A stretch of DNA of 64,000 bases. Origin: Ramlibacter sp. Leaf400 (GTDB lineage: Bacteria; Pseudomonadota; Gammaproteobacteria; Burkholderiales; Burkholderiaceae_C). The stretch covers positions 348,593 through 412,592 of the forward strand of contig NZ_LMQL01000011.1 of assembly GCF_001424545.1 (NCBI RefSeq), read 5' to 3'. The notes under the pieces were generated by a model. It was given only the letters and a program-made list of their open reading frames with translations, ran no database searches and was not told the DNA's origin. A program made the position numbers and the translations under genes. How positions within the stretch are numbered: the stretch's first letter is position 1; the number at the start of each line of letters is the position of its first letter. This document shows, in pieces, positions 1 through 13,792 of this stretch.

Positions 1-706
1 CCACGTGCACGTCGGGCAGCCAGGTGTGCACCGGCCACATCGGCACCTTCACCGCGAAGGCGGCGAAGAAGGCGAAGAACAGCATCGTCTGCGCACCCAT
101 GGGCAGCGGCAGTTGGTGCCAGGTGAAGATGTCGAAGCTGCCGCCGGACTTGCCGTACAGGTAGACCAGCGCGACCAGCATCAGCAGCGAGCCGAGCAGC
201 GTGTACAGGAAGAACTTGAACGCCGCGTAGATCTTGTTAGGCCCGCCCCAGATGCCGATGATCAGGTACATCGGGATCAGCGTGGCCTCGAAGAACACGA
301 AGAACAGCATCGCGTCCAGCGCGCAGAACACGCCCACCATCAGCCCCGAGAGGATCAGGAAGGCGCCCATGTACTGGTTGACGCGCTCGGTGATCACCTC
401 CCAGGCGGAGATGACCACCACCACGGTGATGAAGGCCGTCAGCAGCACGAACCAGAACGAGATGCCGTCCAGGCCCAGGTGGTAATGGATGTTGAAGCGC
501 TCGATCCAGGGCGCGCGCTCCACGAACTGCATGTCCGCGGTGCCGCGGTCGAACTTCCCGTACAGCGGCAGCGTGACCAGGAAACTGGCGACGGCGCCGA
601 TCAGCGCGATCCAGCGAACGGCTTTCGCCTGATCGTCGCGCCCCAGCGCCAGCAGCACGGTGCCGAAGACGATCGGCGTCCAGATGGCAAGGCTCAGCAG
701 ACCCAC
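1..706 (-). CDS. nuoM: NADH-quinone oxidoreductase subunit M (N-terminal part, cut by window edge)
   Basis: Antiporter-like proton-pumping subunit of the complex I membrane arm. About 235 N-terminal residues are present; the rest lies beyond position 1. The reading frame gives hydrophobic helices and the NuoM-type stretch FFEATLIPMYLIIGIWGG, which carries the conserved membrane glutamate. I place the start at a GTG (704-706) because AGGAGA lies 8 nt upstream (715-720); the protein then begins V/M-GLLSLAIWTP. It follows nuoL by 13 nt in the same operon. Identity is near certain; only the start codon is inferred. Confidence 0.95.
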   Translation of the reverse strand, partial: MGLLSLAIWTPIVFGTVLLALGRDDQAKAVRWIALIGAVASFLVTLPLYGKFDRGTADMQFVERAPWIERFNIHYHLGLDGISFWFVLLTAFITVVVVISAWEVITERVNQYMGAFLILSGLMVGVFCALDAMLFFVFFEATLIPMYLIIGIWGGPNKIYAAFKFFLYTLLGSLLMLVALVYLYGKSGGSFDIFTWHQLPLPMGAQTMLFFAFFAAFAVKVPMWPVHTWLPDVHV

Positions 707-719
707 TTTCTTGTTCTCC

Positions 720-2753
<2,034 letters not shown>

Positions 2754-2784
2754 GTTTCTTCCGGGCCGTTCTTGTCGTTCGCGC

Positions 2785-3093
2785 CTAGCCCTTGAGCGTG
2801 TTGAGTTCTTCGACGTTGATGTTCGACTTGTTGCGGAACAGCAGCACCAGGATGGCCAGGCCGATGGCCGATTCGGCGGCGGCGACGGTCAGGATGAAGA
2901 ACACGAACACCTGGCCGTGCATGTCGCCCAGGTAGTAGGAGAACGCCACGAAGTTCATGTTGACCGCCAGCAGCATCAGCTCGATGGCCATCAGCAGGAC
3001 GATCAGGTTGCGGCGGTTCAGGAAGATCCCGACGACGGACAGCGCGAACAGGATCGCGCCCAGCGACAGGAAGTGGCCGAGGGTGACGCTCAT
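2785..3093 (-). CDS. nuoK: NADH-quinone oxidoreductase subunit K
   Basis: Small three-helix membrane subunit of complex I (102 aa, standard length). The second helix carries [17 protein letters not shown] and the third [19 protein letters not shown], with the two conserved membrane glutamates that line the proton path. Its ATG overlaps the nuoJ stop as ATGA (3090-3093), implying translational coupling with nuoJ. Confidence 0.97.
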   Translation of the reverse strand: MSVTLGHFLSLGAILFALSVVGIFLNRRNLIVLLMAIELMLLAVNMNFVAFSYYLGDMHGQVFVFFILTVAAAESAIGLAILVLLFRNKSNINVEELNTLKG

Positions 3094-3770
3094 GCCTTGC
3101 CCCCTTCGGCGGCGGCCGCGGCCGCCGGCTCCGGCTGCGGCGGGGGTGCCACCATCGTCGGCGGCATCTTCACGACCTGCAGGCGGTCGCCGGCGCGCAC
3201 CCGCACCTGCCGGGCCGGGTCCATGTGCTTGCTGTCCTTGCGCTGGCGCAGCGTGAGCGCGATGGCGGCGACGATGGCCACCAGCAGGATCACGGCCGCG
3301 ACCTCCAGCGGGTACAGGTACTCGGTGTAGAGCAGCTTGCCCAGCTCCTTGGTGTTGGAGACCTGGGCGACGCCGCTGGACGCCGCCTGCACGGCGGCCG
3401 CCCCGGCCCGGGGTTCCTCGATGGTGCGGAACCCGCCCATCAGCACCCACGCCATCTCCAGCGCGATGATCACGCCGACCGTGCCGGCCAGCGGGAAGTG
3501 CTTCCAGAAGCCGGCCTTCAGGCTGTCCACGTTGATGTCCAGCATCATCACGACGAACAGGAACAGCACCATCACGGCGCCCACGTAGACCAGCACCAGC
3601 GAGATCGCCAGGAACTCGGCCTTGAGCAGCAGCCACACGGCCGAGGCCTGGAAGAAGGCCAGCACCAGGTAGAGCGCCGCGTACACCGGGTTGCGCGCCG
3701 TGATGACGCGGAACGCGGCGAACAGCAGCACCGCCGAGAAGAGATAGAAGAAGCCGGTCTTGATGTCCAT
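3090..3770 (-). CDS. nuoJ: NADH-quinone oxidoreductase subunit J
   Basis: Membrane subunit of complex I next to NuoK/NuoA. 226 aa from ATG 3770 ([14 protein letters not shown]); an upstream in-frame ATG at 3791 would add seven unlikely residues. Helices include [17 protein letters not shown], the conserved NuoJ helix. The last ~25 residues are a Pro/Ala-rich soluble tail ([18 protein letters not shown]), longer than in enterobacteria. Separated from nuoI by a 96-bp gap that contains a foldback repeat. Confidence 0.96.
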   Translation of the reverse strand: MDIKTGFFYLFSAVLLFAAFRVITARNPVYAALYLVLAFFQASAVWLLLKAEFLAISLVLVYVGAVMVLFLFVVMMLDINVDSLKAGFWKHFPLAGTVGVIIALEMAWVLMGGFRTIEEPRAGAAAVQAASSGVAQVSNTKELGKLLYTEYLYPLEVAAVILLVAIVAAIALTLRQRKDSKHMDPARQVRVRAGDRLQVVKMPPTMVAPPPQPEPAAAAAAEGGKA

Positions 3771-3780
3771 GGTCAATCTA

Positions 3781-3864
3781 GCGGCCACCACGGAACCGGC
3801 TTTGCCGGGCCGGGGTGGCGCCCCTTGAGGGGAGGCGCCGAAGGCGCTTCGGGGTGGTCGTCAT
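3781..3864. repeat. GC-rich foldback element between nuoI and nuoJ
   Basis: The 96-bp gap between nuoI and nuoJ, unusually long for this tight operon, holds nested hairpins: CCGGC-TTT-GCCGG (3796-3808), a GGCGCC...GGCGCC stem (3817-3839) and outer CCACC...GGTGG arms (3785-3789 and 3853-3857). No reading frame of note. It looks like an extragenic palindromic repeat inserted within the operon and could mark a processing or partial termination point. Seen only once in this window, so repeat status is inferred. Confidence 0.5.
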
Positions 3865-3866
3865 TT

Positions 3867-4388
3867 CTAGCGGTACTTGGCGTCCTGGGCCCGGCGCTCG
3901 GCGATCTCGGCCTCGTAGCGGTCGCCCACGGCCAGCAGCATCTCCTTGGTGTAGTACAGGTCGCCGCGCTTTTCGCCGTGGTACTCGAGGACGTGGGTCT
4001 CGACGATGGAGTCGACCGGGCAGCTCTCCTCGCAGAAGCCGCAGAAGATGCACTTGGTCAGGTCGATGTCGTAGCGCGTGGTGCGGCGCGTGCCGTCGGC
4101 GCGCTGGTCGCTCTCGATCGTGATGGCCAGCGCGGGGCACACGGCCTCGCACAGCTTGCAGGCGATGCAGCGCTCCTCGCCGTTCTCGTAGCGGCGCAGC
4201 GCGTGCAGGCCCCGGAAGCGCGGCGACAGCGGCGTCTTCTCCTCGGGGAACTGCACCGTGATCTTGCGGCTGAAGGCGTACTTGCCGGTGATGGCCAGGC
4301 CCTTGAACAGCTCCACCAGCATGAAGCTGGAGAGGAAGTCCTTGAGCGAGAACGCCGAGGGCTGCCGTTGCAGGGTTTGGGCGGACAT
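3867..4388 (-). CDS. nuoI: NADH-quinone oxidoreductase subunit I (8Fe-8S ferredoxin subunit)
   Basis: Peripheral-arm subunit carrying clusters N6a and N6b. 173 aa. Two CxxCxxCxxxCP motifs are visible: [12 protein letters not shown] and [12 protein letters not shown], preceded by an N-terminal amphipathic helix segment and the basic [15 protein letters not shown] linker. Starts at ATG 4388, 7 nt after the nuoH stop. Typical length and context. Confidence 0.97.
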   Translation of the reverse strand: MSAQTLQRQPSAFSLKDFLSSFMLVELFKGLAITGKYAFSRKITVQFPEEKTPLSPRFRGLHALRRYENGEERCIACKLCEAVCPALAITIESDQRADGTRRTTRYDIDLTKCIFCGFCEESCPVDSIVETHVLEYHGEKRGDLYYTKEMLLAVGDRYEAEIAERRAQDAKYR

Positions 4389-4395
4389 GAAGGGT

Positions 4396-5478
4396 TTACT
4401 TCCAGATGTTGTACGGGGTCTGCATCCAGGCGCCCACGACGACCAGCCACACGAGCGTGACCGGGATGAAGATCTTCCAGCCCAGGCGCATGATCTGGTC
4501 GTAGCGGTAGCGCGGGAACGTGGAGCGCACCCACAGGAACATGGTGACGACCATGAAGGTCTTGATGCCCAGCCAGATCCAGCCGGGGATCCAGTTGAGC
4601 AGCGGCGCGTCGATCGGGGGCAGCCAGCCGCCCAGGAACATGATCACCGCCAGGATGGAGACCAGCCACATGTTGGCGTACTCGGCCAGGAAGAACATGG
4701 CGAAGCTCATGCCCGAGTACTCGATCATGTGGCCTGCGACGATCTCCGACTCGCCCTCCACCACGTCGAACGGGTGGCGGTTGGTCTCGGCCAGGCCGGA
4801 GATGAAATAGACCAGGAAGATCGGCAGCAGCGGCAGCCAGTTCCAGGACAGGAAGTTGATGTTGCGGTCGGCGAAGTAGCCGCGGCCCTGCGACAGCACC
4901 ACGTCGGTCATGTTCAGGCTGCCGGTGACCATCAGCACCACCACCAGCGCGAAGCCCATGGCGATCTCGTAGCTCACCATCTGGGCCGACGCGCGCAGCG
5001 CGCCCAGGAAGGCGTACTTCGAGTTGGAGGCCCAGCCCGCGATGATCACGCCGTACACCTCCAGCGAGGTGATGGCCATGATGAAGAGCAGGCCGGCGTT
5101 GATGTTGGCCAGCGCGAGTTCGGGCCCGAAGGGGATGACCACCCACGCGGCCAGCGCCGGCATGATGGTCATGATCGGCCCCAGCAGGAACAGGCCCTTG
5201 TTGGCCACCGTCGGGAGGATGATCTCCTTGGTCAGCAGCTTGAAGGCGTCGGCGATCGGCTGCAGCAGGCCGAAGGGGCCGATGCGGTTGGGGCCGATGC
5301 GGATCTGCGTGAAGCCGATGGCCTTGCGCTCCCAGAGCGTCAGGTAGGCCACGGCGCCCATCAGGGGCGCGACCACCAGGACGATCTTGATCAGCGTCCA
5401 CACCACCGGCCAGCCGGCGGCGGACCACCAGGGCGCGGCGATCAGGCCGTTGCCGAAGCCGTAGATCGATTCGATCAT
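4396..5478 (-). CDS. nuoH: NADH-quinone oxidoreductase subunit H
   Basis: Membrane subunit that forms the quinone chamber at the junction with the peripheral arm. 360 aa from ATG 5478 ([12 protein letters not shown]). Family stretches: [38 protein letters not shown] and the [15 protein letters not shown] helix. The ATG overlaps the nuoG stop as ATGA, so translation is probably coupled. Upstream in-frame extension is read-through of another frame of nuoG and was rejected. Confidence 0.97.
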   Translation of the reverse strand: MIESIYGFGNGLIAAPWWSAAGWPVVWTLIKIVLVVAPLMGAVAYLTLWERKAIGFTQIRIGPNRIGPFGLLQPIADAFKLLTKEIILPTVANKGLFLLGPIMTIMPALAAWVVIPFGPELALANINAGLLFIMAITSLEVYGVIIAGWASNSKYAFLGALRASAQMVSYEIAMGFALVVVLMVTGSLNMTDVVLSQGRGYFADRNINFLSWNWLPLLPIFLVYFISGLAETNRHPFDVVEGESEIVAGHMIEYSGMSFAMFFLAEYANMWLVSILAVIMFLGGWLPPIDAPLLNWIPGWIWLGIKTFMVVTMFLWVRSTFPRYRYDQIMRLGWKIFIPVTLVWLVVVGAWMQTPYNIWK

Positions 5479-7640
5479 GCGAGCACCTCCGGCTCCCGCG
5501 CCACGCGCAGCAGGCGATGCGATTGCGGCAGCGCAGCCTGGCCGTCGGCGGTGAGCTGCAGCGACTCGGCGCGGCGCACGATGGAGTCGAGCTGGTAGAT
5601 CGAGGCCGTGGCCGGCGCGCCCGCCTGCACCGACAGGTCGATGGCCGCCGAGGTGCGGTTGGACAGCCTGTCGCCCTGCACCAGGGCCTGCCCGGCATCG
5701 GCGGCGCCGCGGGCGGCGGCCAGCACTTCGCCGGCCGAATCCCAGCCGAAATCCTGCAGGCCCAGCAGGTTGCCCAGCACGCGCAGCACCTTCCAGGCCG
5801 GACGGGTCTCGCCCAGCGGCTTGACCACGGCGTGGAACGACTGCACGCGGCCTTCGGCGTTGACGAAGGTGCCGGGTGTCTCGGTCCAGGGCGCGATGGG
5901 CAGCAGCACGTCGCTGAAGTCCATGTTGGCCATGAAGGGGCTGAGGGTGACGACCATCTCGGCCTTGGCCAGCGCCTGCGCGGCACTGGCGCCGGCGGCG
6001 CTGTCGTGCTGCGGCTCGGTGTTCAGCAGGATCGCGGCCTTGAGCGAACCGGAGAGCATCTGGCCGGCGTTCAGCCCGCCCTGCCCCGGCAGCGCGTCGA
6101 CCAGCTGCGCGCCGACCGTGTTGGCCGCTTCGGTCAGGTAGCCGACCGTCGCGCCCGTGGCCTCGCCGATCCATTGCGCCAGCGCCAGCAGCGTGGACGC
6201 GTTGGCATGGTGGACGGCGGCGTTGCCCAGCAGGATGGCCTTGCGTTCACCCGACAGCAGCGACGCGGCGATGGCCTTGGCGGCATCGCTGGCGTTGCCC
6301 TGCGCGGGCGCGGAGGTGCCCCTGGACTGCGCGACCGCGGCGGCCACGTCGGCCAGCGACTGGGCCCACTGCCCCGCCGGGACCGTGACCGACGAGGCCA
6401 GCGGCATCGCCCAGTCGTTTTCCACGTCGTGCAGGCGCGAGACCTGCGCGCCCTTGCGGGCCGCGGCGCGGATGCGCAGCGAGAACAGCGGGTGGTCCTT
6501 GCGCAGGTTGGAGCCCACCACCAGCACGCGCTGCAGGAGGCTCAGCGACGCGATGGAGGTGCCCAGCCAGCGCACGCCCTCGGGGGCCGTGAACTGCGCG
6601 TGGCGCAGGCGGTGGTCGATGTTCTCCGACCCCAGGCCGCGCACCAGCCGGCCGGCGAGGAACAGCTCCTCCACCGTGCTGTGCGGGCTGGCCAGGAGGC
6701 CGATGCTGCCGGCGCCGTGGTCGGCCTTGATCTGCTTCAGGCCGTTGGCCACGTACTCCAGCGCCGTCTGCCAGTCGACCGACTTCCACTCGCCGCCCTG
6801 CTTGAGCATGGGCGAGGTCAGGCGGTCGTCGCCGTTCAGGGCCTCGTAGGAGAAGCGGTCGCGGTCGGCCAGCCAGCACTCGTTGACGGCTTCGTTCTCC
6901 AGCGGGAGAACGCGCATCACGCGGTTGCTCTTGACCTGGACGATCAGGTTGGCGCCGCTGGAATCGTGCGGCGCCACCGACTTGCGTCGCGACAGCTCCC
7001 AGTTGCGGGCGCTGTAGCGGAAGGGCTTGCTGGTGAGCGCGCCGACCGGGCACAGGTCGATCATGTTGCCGGAGACCTCGGAGTCGACCGTATCGCCCAG
7101 CACCGTGGTGATCTCGGAGTGCTCGCCACGGTGGATCATGCCCAGCTCCATCACGCCGGCCACTTCCTGGCCGAAGCGCACGCAGCGGGTGCAGTGGATG
7201 CAGCGGCTCATCTCCTCCATGGAGATCAGCGGGCCCACGTCCTTGTGCAGCACGACGCGCTTTTCCTCGTCGTAGCGCGAGGAGGAGCCGCCGTAGCCCA
7301 CCGCCAGGTCCTGCAGCTGGCACTCACCGCCCTGGTCGCAGATCGGGCAGTCCAGCGGGTGGTTGATCAGCAGGAACTCCATCACCGACTGCTGGGCCTT
7401 GATGGCCTTCTCGCTGCGGGTGTGGACCACCATGCCGTTGGTGACGGGCGTGGCGCAGGCCGGCATCGGCTTGGGCGCCTTCTCCACCTCGACCAGGCAC
7501 ATGCGGCAGTTGGCCGCGATGGAGAGCTTCTTGTGGTAGCAGAAATGCGGGATGTAGGTGCCGGCCTTCTCGGCCGCATGCATGACCATGCTGCCGTCGG
7601 CGATCTCGACCTTCTGTCCGTCCAGAGTGATTTCGGCCAT
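5475..7640 (-). CDS. nuoG: NADH-quinone oxidoreductase subunit G
   Basis: Large Fe-S subunit of the NADH module, 721 aa. N-terminal [2Fe-2S] domain ([15 protein letters not shown] plus CATP), a His-Cys3 [4Fe-4S] site ([15 protein letters not shown]), and a further [4Fe-4S] site ([11 protein letters not shown] ... LCPVGAL). The C-terminal two thirds is a molybdopterin-oxidoreductase-like fold without a cofactor-binding active site, as is usual for NuoG. Begins 8 nt after nuoF; ATGA overlap with nuoH. Confidence 0.97.
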   Translation of the reverse strand: MAEITLDGQKVEIADGSMVMHAAEKAGTYIPHFCYHKKLSIAANCRMCLVEVEKAPKPMPACATPVTNGMVVHTRSEKAIKAQQSVMEFLLINHPLDCPICDQGGECQLQDLAVGYGGSSSRYDEEKRVVLHKDVGPLISMEEMSRCIHCTRCVRFGQEVAGVMELGMIHRGEHSEITTVLGDTVDSEVSGNMIDLCPVGALTSKPFRYSARNWELSRRKSVAPHDSSGANLIVQVKSNRVMRVLPLENEAVNECWLADRDRFSYEALNGDDRLTSPMLKQGGEWKSVDWQTALEYVANGLKQIKADHGAGSIGLLASPHSTVEELFLAGRLVRGLGSENIDHRLRHAQFTAPEGVRWLGTSIASLSLLQRVLVVGSNLRKDHPLFSLRIRAAARKGAQVSRLHDVENDWAMPLASSVTVPAGQWAQSLADVAAAVAQSRGTSAPAQGNASDAAKAIAASLLSGERKAILLGNAAVHHANASTLLALAQWIGEATGATVGYLTEAANTVGAQLVDALPGQGGLNAGQMLSGSLKAAILLNTEPQHDSAAGASAAQALAKAEMVVTLSPFMANMDFSDVLLPIAPWTETPGTFVNAEGRVQSFHAVVKPLGETRPAWKVLRVLGNLLGLQDFGWDSAGEVLAAARGAADAGQALVQGDRLSNRTSAAIDLSVQAGAPATASIYQLDSIVRRAESLQLTADGQAALPQSHRLLRVAREPEVLA

Positions 7641-7648
7641 AGGTTCTT

Positions 7649-9013
7649 TCAGGCCCGGGCGCCCGCGGGGACGGGCGCTCTCGGGTCGGGCTGCGGTTCG
7701 GGGCGGGTGATCCTGGCCTCGAACTCATGCCGGAAGTGCTTGATCATGGCGCGCACCGGCATGGCCGCCGCGTCGCCGAGGGCGCAGATGGTGCGGCCCT
7801 GGATGTTGTCGGCCACCGAGTTGAGCAGCTCGATGTCGGCCGGCTTGCCGTGTCCGTTGTGGATGCGGTCGACCACGCGCCACAGCCAGCCCGTGCCTTC
7901 GCGGCAGGGCGTGCACTGGCCGCAGGACTCGTGCATGTAGAAGTACGACAGGCGCAGCAGGCTCTCGACCATGTCGCGCGTCTCGTCCATCACGATGACC
8001 GCGCCCGAGCCCAGCATGGAGCCGGCCTTGGCGATGGAGTCGTAGTCCATCGTGCAGCCCATCATGATGTCGGCCGGCAGCACGGGGGCCGACGAGCCGC
8101 CCGGGATCACCGCCTTGAGCTTCTTGCCGCCGCGCACGCCGCCGCACAGCTCCAGCAGCTTGCTGAAAGGCGTGCCCAGCGGCACTTCGTAGTTGCCCGG
8201 CAGCTCCACGTCGCCGGACACCGAGAAGATCTTGGTGCCGCCGTTGTTCGGCTTGCCGCACGCCAGGTAGGCCTGGCCGCCGTTGCGGATGATCCAGGGC
8301 ACCGCGGCGAAGGTCTCGGTGTTGTTGATCGTGGTGGGCTTGCCGTACACGCCGAAGCTGGCCGGGAAAGGCGGCTTGAAGCGCGGCTGGCCCTTCTTGC
8401 CCTCCAGCGATTCGATCAGGGCCGTCTCCTCGCCGCAGATGTAGGCGCCGAAGCCGTGGAAGGCGTGCAGCTGGAAGCTGAAGCCGCTGCCCAGGATCCT
8501 GTCGCCCAGGTAGCCGGCCGCCCTCGCCTCTTCCAGCGCTTCCTCGAAGCGCTCGTAGGTCTGGAAGATCTCGCCGTGGATGTAGTTGTAGCCCACGGTG
8601 ATGCCCATCGCGTAGGCGGCGATGATCATCCCCTCGATGACGATGTGCGGGTTGAACTGCAGGATGTCCCGGTCCTTGCAGGTGCCCGGCTCGCCCTCGT
8701 CGGAGTTGCACACCAGGTACTTCTGCCCGGGGAACTGGCGCGGCATGAAGCTCCACTTCAGCCCGGTGGGAAAGCCCGCGCCGCCGCGGCCGCGCAGGGC
8801 CGATTCCTTGACGGTGGCGATCACCTGGTCCTGGGTGAGGCCCTCGGACAGGATCTTGCGCAGGGCCTTGTAGCCGTCGCGCGCCTCGTAGTCCTTCAGG
8901 CGCCAGTTGGTGCCGTCCAGGCCCGCGTAGATCTGCGGGTCGATGTGGCGGTCGTGGAAGCAGGTCTGCACGCCGGTGGCCTGGAACTGCTGGAGCACCT
9001 GTTGGGCGTTCAT
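7649..9013 (-). CDS. nuoF: NADH-quinone oxidoreductase subunit F (NADH- and FMN-binding)
   Basis: Entry point of electrons into complex I: oxidises NADH through FMN and passes electrons to cluster N3. 454 aa. Signatures: [15 protein letters not shown] (FMN site), [20 protein letters not shown] (NADH site) and [15 protein letters not shown] (N3 cysteines). Start ATG 9013, overlapping the nuoE stop as ATGA. The C-terminal ~15 residues are Pro/Ala/Arg-rich and variable. Confidence 0.97.
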   Translation of the reverse strand: MNAQQVLQQFQATGVQTCFHDRHIDPQIYAGLDGTNWRLKDYEARDGYKALRKILSEGLTQDQVIATVKESALRGRGGAGFPTGLKWSFMPRQFPGQKYLVCNSDEGEPGTCKDRDILQFNPHIVIEGMIIAAYAMGITVGYNYIHGEIFQTYERFEEALEEARAAGYLGDRILGSGFSFQLHAFHGFGAYICGEETALIESLEGKKGQPRFKPPFPASFGVYGKPTTINNTETFAAVPWIIRNGGQAYLACGKPNNGGTKIFSVSGDVELPGNYEVPLGTPFSKLLELCGGVRGGKKLKAVIPGGSSAPVLPADIMMGCTMDYDSIAKAGSMLGSGAVIVMDETRDMVESLLRLSYFYMHESCGQCTPCREGTGWLWRVVDRIHNGHGKPADIELLNSVADNIQGRTICALGDAAAMPVRAMIKHFRHEFEARITRPEPQPDPRAPVPAGARA

Positions 9014-9504
9014 GCCTTGCCCTCCGACTGGCGCAATCCGTCGACCAGCTGGTCGAGCTTGTCGTTGCTCATGAAGCTGCACATGGTGCGGTCGTTGACC
9101 AGCATCACCGGCGAGTCGGCGCAGGCGCCCAGGCACTCGCTCTGCTGCAGGGTGAACAGGCCGTCGGCCGTGGTCTCGCCCATGCGGATGCCCAGCCGCT
9201 GCTCCAGGTGGTGCAGCGCCTTGGCGCCGTCGCGCAGCTGGCACGGCAGGTTGGTGCACACGTTCAGCTTGAACTTGCCGACCGGGTGCTGGTTGTACAT
9301 GTTGTAGAAGGTCGTGACCTCGTGCACGGCGATCGGCGCCATGCCCAGGTAGTCGGCGATCGCCTTCTCGGCTTCCTTGCTGACGAAGCCCTCTTCCTGC
9401 TGCACGATGGCCAGGCAGGCCATCACGGCGGACTGCTTCTGCTCCGCGGGGTACTTGGCCACTTCGCGGTCGAAGCGGCTCCTGGTGCTGTCAGTGATGA
9501 TCAA
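9010..9504 (-). CDS. nuoE: NADH-quinone oxidoreductase subunit E
   Basis: Small [2Fe-2S] (N1a) subunit of the NADH module. 164 aa. The thioredoxin-like fold shows C-x4-C (CTNLPC) and C-x3-C (CLGAC) cluster ligands. No ATG exists near the N terminus; the best start is TTG at 9504, overlapping the nuoD stop as TTGA, which gives (M)[18 protein letters not shown], the normal family N terminus. An ATC start cannot be excluded. Confidence 0.95.
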   Translation of the reverse strand: MIITDSTRSRFDREVAKYPAEQKQSAVMACLAIVQQEEGFVSKEAEKAIADYLGMAPIAVHEVTTFYNMYNQHPVGKFKLNVCTNLPCQLRDGAKALHHLEQRLGIRMGETTADGLFTLQQSECLGACADSPVMLVNDRTMCSFMSNDKLDQLVDGLRQSEGKA

Positions 9505-10757
9505 CGGTCGATCTCCCCGAACACGATGTCCATCGTGCCGATGATGGCCACGGCGTCGGCGATCATGTGGCCCCTGCCCATCTCGTCCAGCGCCGCCAGG
9601 TGCGGAAAGCCCGGCGGGCGGATCTTCAGGCGGTAGGGCTTGTTGGCGCCGTCGCTCACGATGTAGATGCCGAATTCGCCCTTGGGATGCTCCACCGCGG
9701 CGTAGGCCTCGCCCTCGGGCACGCGGAAGCCCTCGGAGAAGAGCTTGAAGTGGTGGATCAGCTCCTCCATGTTGGCCTTCATGCTCTCGCGGTCGGGCGG
9801 CGCCACCTTGTGGTTGTCGGTGATCACCGGCAGGCCGGGGTTGGCGCGCAGCCAGGCGACGCACTGCTGGATGATGCGGTTGGACTCGCGCATCTCCTGC
9901 ACGCGCACCAGGTAGCGGTCGTAGCAGTCGCCGGTGCGGCCCAGCGGGATGTCGAAGTCCATCCGGTCGTAGACCTCGTAGGGCTGCGTCTTGCGCAGGT
10001 CCCAGGCGATGCCGGAGCCGCGCAGCATCGGGCCGGTGAAGCCCAGGCTGAGCGCGCGCTCGGGCGTCACCACGCCGATGCCCACGGTGCGCTGCTTCCA
10101 GATGCGGTTGTCGGTGAGCAGCGTCTCGTACTCGTCGACGTAGCCGGGGAAGCGCCGGGTGAAGGCCTCGATGAAGTCCAGCAGCGAACCCTGCCGGTCC
10201 TCGTTCATGCGCTTGATCTCGCGCTCGTTGCGAACCTTGCTGGCCTTGTACAGCGCCATGCTGTCGGGCAGGTCGCGGTAGACGCCGCCCGGGCGGAAGT
10301 AGGCCGCGTGCATGCGCGCGCCGGACACCGCCTCGTACATGTCGAAGATGTCCTCCCGCTCGCGGAAGGTGTAGATCAGCATGTTCATCGCGCCGCAGTC
10401 CAGCCCGTGCGCACCCAGCCACAGCAGGTGGTTGAGCAGGCGGGTGAGCTCGGAGAACATGACGCGGATGTACTGCGCGCGGATCGGCACCTCGATGCCC
10501 ATCAGCTTCTCGATGGCCAGGCAGTAGGCGTGCTCGTTGCACATCATCGAGACGTAGTCCAGCCGGTCCATGTACGGCAGCGACTGGATGTAGGTGCGCG
10601 TCTCGGCCAGCTTCTCGGTGGCGCGGTGCAAGAGGCCGATGTGCGGGTCGGCGCGCTGGATCACCTCGCCGTCCAGCTCCAGCACCAGGCGCAGCACGCC
10701 GTGCGCCGCCGGGTGCTGCGGGCCGAAGTTGAGCGTGTAGTTCTTGATTTCAGCCAT
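9501..10757 (-). CDS. nuoD: NADH-quinone oxidoreductase subunit D
   Basis: 49-kDa subunit that builds the quinone-binding site with NuoB. 418 aa. Starts [20 protein letters not shown], containing the conserved His loop at the quinone pocket; [13 protein letters not shown] and [10 protein letters not shown] are also family-typical. Overlaps the 3' end of nuoC by 8 nt and nuoE by 4 nt, so the three genes are translationally linked. Confidence 0.97.
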   Translation of the reverse strand: MAEIKNYTLNFGPQHPAAHGVLRLVLELDGEVIQRADPHIGLLHRATEKLAETRTYIQSLPYMDRLDYVSMMCNEHAYCLAIEKLMGIEVPIRAQYIRVMFSELTRLLNHLLWLGAHGLDCGAMNMLIYTFREREDIFDMYEAVSGARMHAAYFRPGGVYRDLPDSMALYKASKVRNEREIKRMNEDRQGSLLDFIEAFTRRFPGYVDEYETLLTDNRIWKQRTVGIGVVTPERALSLGFTGPMLRGSGIAWDLRKTQPYEVYDRMDFDIPLGRTGDCYDRYLVRVQEMRESNRIIQQCVAWLRANPGLPVITDNHKVAPPDRESMKANMEELIHHFKLFSEGFRVPEGEAYAAVEHPKGEFGIYIVSDGANKPYRLKIRPPGFPHLAALDEMGRGHMIADAVAIIGTMDIVFGEIDR

Positions 10758-11394
10758 GGTTGTCCAGGCCCCGTCCCGGCTGGATGCCGCCGTAGTTCTC
10801 CTCGCGGATGATCCGCGGCGTGATCTCGCGCGGCTCGATGGTCACCGGCTGGTAGATGACGCGCTGGCGCTCCGGGTCGTAGCGCATCTCCACGTGGCCG
10901 GAGACCGGGAAGTCCTTGCGGAACGGGTGGCCGATGAAGCCGTAGTCGGTGAGGATGCGGCGCAGGTCCGGGTGGTTCAGGAAGACGATGCCGTAGAGGT
11001 CGAAGGCCTCGCGCTCGAACCAGTTGGCCGAGCCCCACAGGCCGTTGAGCGACTCCACCTCGGGCAGCTCGTCGTCGGCGCAGAACACGCGCAGCCGCAC
11101 GCGCTGGTTGAGGCTGACCGACAGCAGGTGCGACACCACCGCGTAGCGCGGGCCGTCCCAGCCGCCGTTGCGGTAGTCGGAGTAGTCCAGGCCGCACACG
11201 TCCAGCAGCTGCTCGAACTGGCAGGCGGGCGAGTCGCGCAGGACCTCGGCGGCCTTGAGGTAGTTGTCGGGCGAGACGGTGACGGTGACCTCGCCCAGGC
11301 GAAGGTCCACGCGCCTGGCCAGCGCGCCCAGGGTGTCGGTGATCGTCTTGTGCAGGTCCGCGGGATCGACCGCGTAACGGTGGGGGGCGGTCAT
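10750..11394 (-). CDS. nuoC: NADH-quinone oxidoreductase subunit C
   Basis: 30-kDa peripheral-arm subunit connecting NuoD with NuoB. 214 aa, not fused to NuoD (unlike the enterobacterial NuoCD fusion). The C-terminal signature region reads [20 protein letters not shown] ahead of [19 protein letters not shown]. Starts at ATG 11394, 4 nt after nuoB. Confidence 0.96.
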   Translation of the reverse strand: MTAPHRYAVDPADLHKTITDTLGALARRVDLRLGEVTVTVSPDNYLKAAEVLRDSPACQFEQLLDVCGLDYSDYRNGGWDGPRYAVVSHLLSVSLNQRVRLRVFCADDELPEVESLNGLWGSANWFEREAFDLYGIVFLNHPDLRRILTDYGFIGHPFRKDFPVSGHVEMRYDPERQRVIYQPVTIEPREITPRIIREENYGGIQPGRGLDNHG

Positions 11395-11398
11395 GCGG

Positions 11399-11878
11399 TC
11401 AGGCCCGGGCGATGGTCTGGGTGCGGCGGATCTTCTGCTGCAGCTGGATGATCCCGTAGAGCAGCGCCTCGGCCGTGGGCGGGCAGCCCGGCACGTACAC
11501 GTCGACCGGCACGATGCGGTCGCAGCCGCGCACCACCGAGTAGCTGTAGTGGTAGTAGCCGCCGCCGTTGGCGCAGGTGCCCATGGAGAGCACCCAGCGC
11601 GGCTCGGGCATCTGGTCGTAGACCTTGCGCAGCGCCGGCGCCATCTTGTTGCACAGCGTGCCGGCCACGATCATCAGGTCGGACTGGCGCGGGCTGGGGC
11701 GGAACAGCATGCCGAAGCGGTCGATGTCGTAGCGGGCCGCGCCCGCATGCATCATCTCCACCGCGCAGCAGGCCAGCCCGAACGTCATGGGCCAGAGCGA
11801 GCCGGTCTTGGCCCAGTTGATGACGCTGTCCACGGTCGTCGTGACGACGCCCTTGTCGAGGATGCCTTCGTTAGCCAT
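11399..11878 (-). CDS. nuoB: NADH-quinone oxidoreductase subunit B
   Basis: Carries the terminal [4Fe-4S] cluster N2 that reduces quinone. 159 aa. Adjacent cysteines in [14 protein letters not shown], plus GTCANGGG and [12 protein letters not shown], supply the unusual tandem-Cys N2 ligation. Start ATG 11878 ([10 protein letters not shown]). A 32-nt gap separates it from nuoA. Confidence 0.97.
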   Translation of the reverse strand: MANEGILDKGVVTTTVDSVINWAKTGSLWPMTFGLACCAVEMMHAGAARYDIDRFGMLFRPSPRQSDLMIVAGTLCNKMAPALRKVYDQMPEPRWVLSMGTCANGGGYYHYSYSVVRGCDRIVPVDVYVPGCPPTAEALLYGIIQLQQKIRRTQTIARA

Positions 11879-11910
11879 TGCTTTGTGAGTCCTTGGGGCC
11901 GCGGCCGGGA

Positions 11911-12282
11911 TCATTCCCAGTCGAGCGCGCCCTTCTTCCACTCGTAGATGAACCCGACCACGAGGATCGCGAGGAAGACCATCATGGCCCCAAAGCCCAC
12001 GGGCCCGATCTCCTTGAGCGCCACCGCCCACGGGAAGAGGAACGCGATCTCGAGGTCGAACAGGATGAACAGGATGGCCACGAGGTAGTAGCGCACGTCG
12101 AACTTCATGCGCGCGTCCTCGAAGGCCTCGAAGCCGCACTCGTAGGGGGAGTTCTTGGCGGCGTCCGGCTTGTTGAAGCCCGCCGCGCCGGCGAAGACGT
12201 AGCCCAGCACCTGCGGCAGCACCCCTACACCGATGCCCACCAGGATGAAGAGAAGGACCGGGAGGTACTGATCGAGTTGCAT
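11911..12282 (-). CDS. nuoA: NADH-quinone oxidoreductase subunit A
   Basis: First gene of the complex I operon; three-helix membrane subunit, 123 aa from ATG 12282 ([16 protein letters not shown]). [20 protein letters not shown] is the conserved cytoplasmic loop and [20 protein letters not shown] the second helix. The Shine-Dalgarno is weak. Upstream (12283-12368) lie only a short hairpin (12326-12340) and the tRNA-Leu 3' end, so the operon may also be read from the tRNA/secG/tpiA side. Confidence 0.95.
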   Translation of the reverse strand: MQLDQYLPVLLFILVGIGVGVLPQVLGYVFAGAAGFNKPDAAKNSPYECGFEAFEDARMKFDVRYYLVAILFILFDLEIAFLFPWAVALKEIGPVGFGAMMVFLAILVVGFIYEWKKGALDWE

Positions 12283-12368
12283 CTGAGGCTCTGGTCGGCG
12301 CTTCAAGCCGCGGGGGCTTCGACGCACCGGCCGCGCCGGTATCGAATGCTCCGCGACTCTTCTTATGT

Positions 12369-12453
12369 TGGTGCCGTCGGCGAGACTCGAACTCGCACAG
12401 CTTTCGCCACTACCCCCTCAAGATAGCGTGTCTACCAATTTCACCACGACGGC
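12369..12453 (-). tRNA. tRNA-Leu (anticodon GAG)
   Basis: 85-nt class II tRNA with encoded CCA. Seven-bp acceptor stem GCCGTCG/CGACGGC, discriminator A, D-arm with GGTAGAC, anticodon stem CTATC/GGTAG around loop TTGAGGG (anticodon GAG, reads CUC/CUU), a long variable arm and T-arm GCGAG-TTCGAGT-CTCGC. Lies between secG and nuoA on their strand, a conserved position in Burkholderiales. Confidence 0.96.
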
Positions 12454-12572
12454 CGTGTGTTGCTCGCCCGGACAGCCTTGAGGAATCTGTCTTGTTGTCG
12501 GCTTTCCGGGCAGCCTTGGAGTTTACTCCGAATCGGATGCGCTTTCCGGTGCTAGCGCATCGGTACGTGGTC

Positions 12573-12995
12573 CTACTTGGTCGGGATCTGCGCCGCGCCG
12601 GAAGCCGGCGTGGCGGGCGCCGCCGGCACGGTGGTGCCCGGGATCGCCGCGGGCACCGAAGTGCTCGGGATCTGCGCGGCGGGGCCCGACGCGGCCGGCT
12701 GCGGCGCGGTGGCCGGCGCGGCGGCACGGTCGAGCACGCTGCCCGATTCCGCCGGGCGGTAGTTGCCGAAGTAGGCCAGCGCCAGCGTGCAGACGAAGAA
12801 CACGCTGGCCAGCACGGCCGTGGTGCGCGACAGGAAGTTGGCGCTGCCGGACGCGCCGAACAGGCTGCCCGAGCTGCCGCTGCCGAAGGCCGCGCCCATG
12901 TCGGCGCCCTTGCCGTGCTGGATGAGGATGAGGCCGATCATGCCCAGGGCCGTCAGGATCTGCACGGCCAGGACGAGGGTGAGGATCACGTTCAT
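12573..12995 (-). CDS. secG: preprotein translocase subunit SecG
   Basis: Auxiliary membrane subunit of the SecYEG channel. 140 aa. Two transmembrane helices (residues ~1-23 and ~55-78) flank the conserved loop LIQHGKGADMGAAFGSGSSG. The C-terminal ~55 residues are Pro/Ala/Ser/Thr-rich and low-complexity, an extension common in this order. Starts ATG 12995, 39 nt after tpiA on the same strand. Confidence 0.96.
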   Translation of the reverse strand: MNVILTLVLAVQILTALGMIGLILIQHGKGADMGAAFGSGSSGSLFGASGSANFLSRTTAVLASVFFVCTLALAYFGNYRPAESGSVLDRAAAPATAPQPAASGPAAQIPSTSVPAAIPGTTVPAAPATPASGAAQIPTK

Positions 12996-13034
12996 TGTCT
13001 TTGTCGCTCCGGGGAACTGGGGCGGGGGCGCTTC

Positions 13035-13778
<744 letters not shown>

Positions 13779-13792
13779 TTCGCGTTCTTCTC

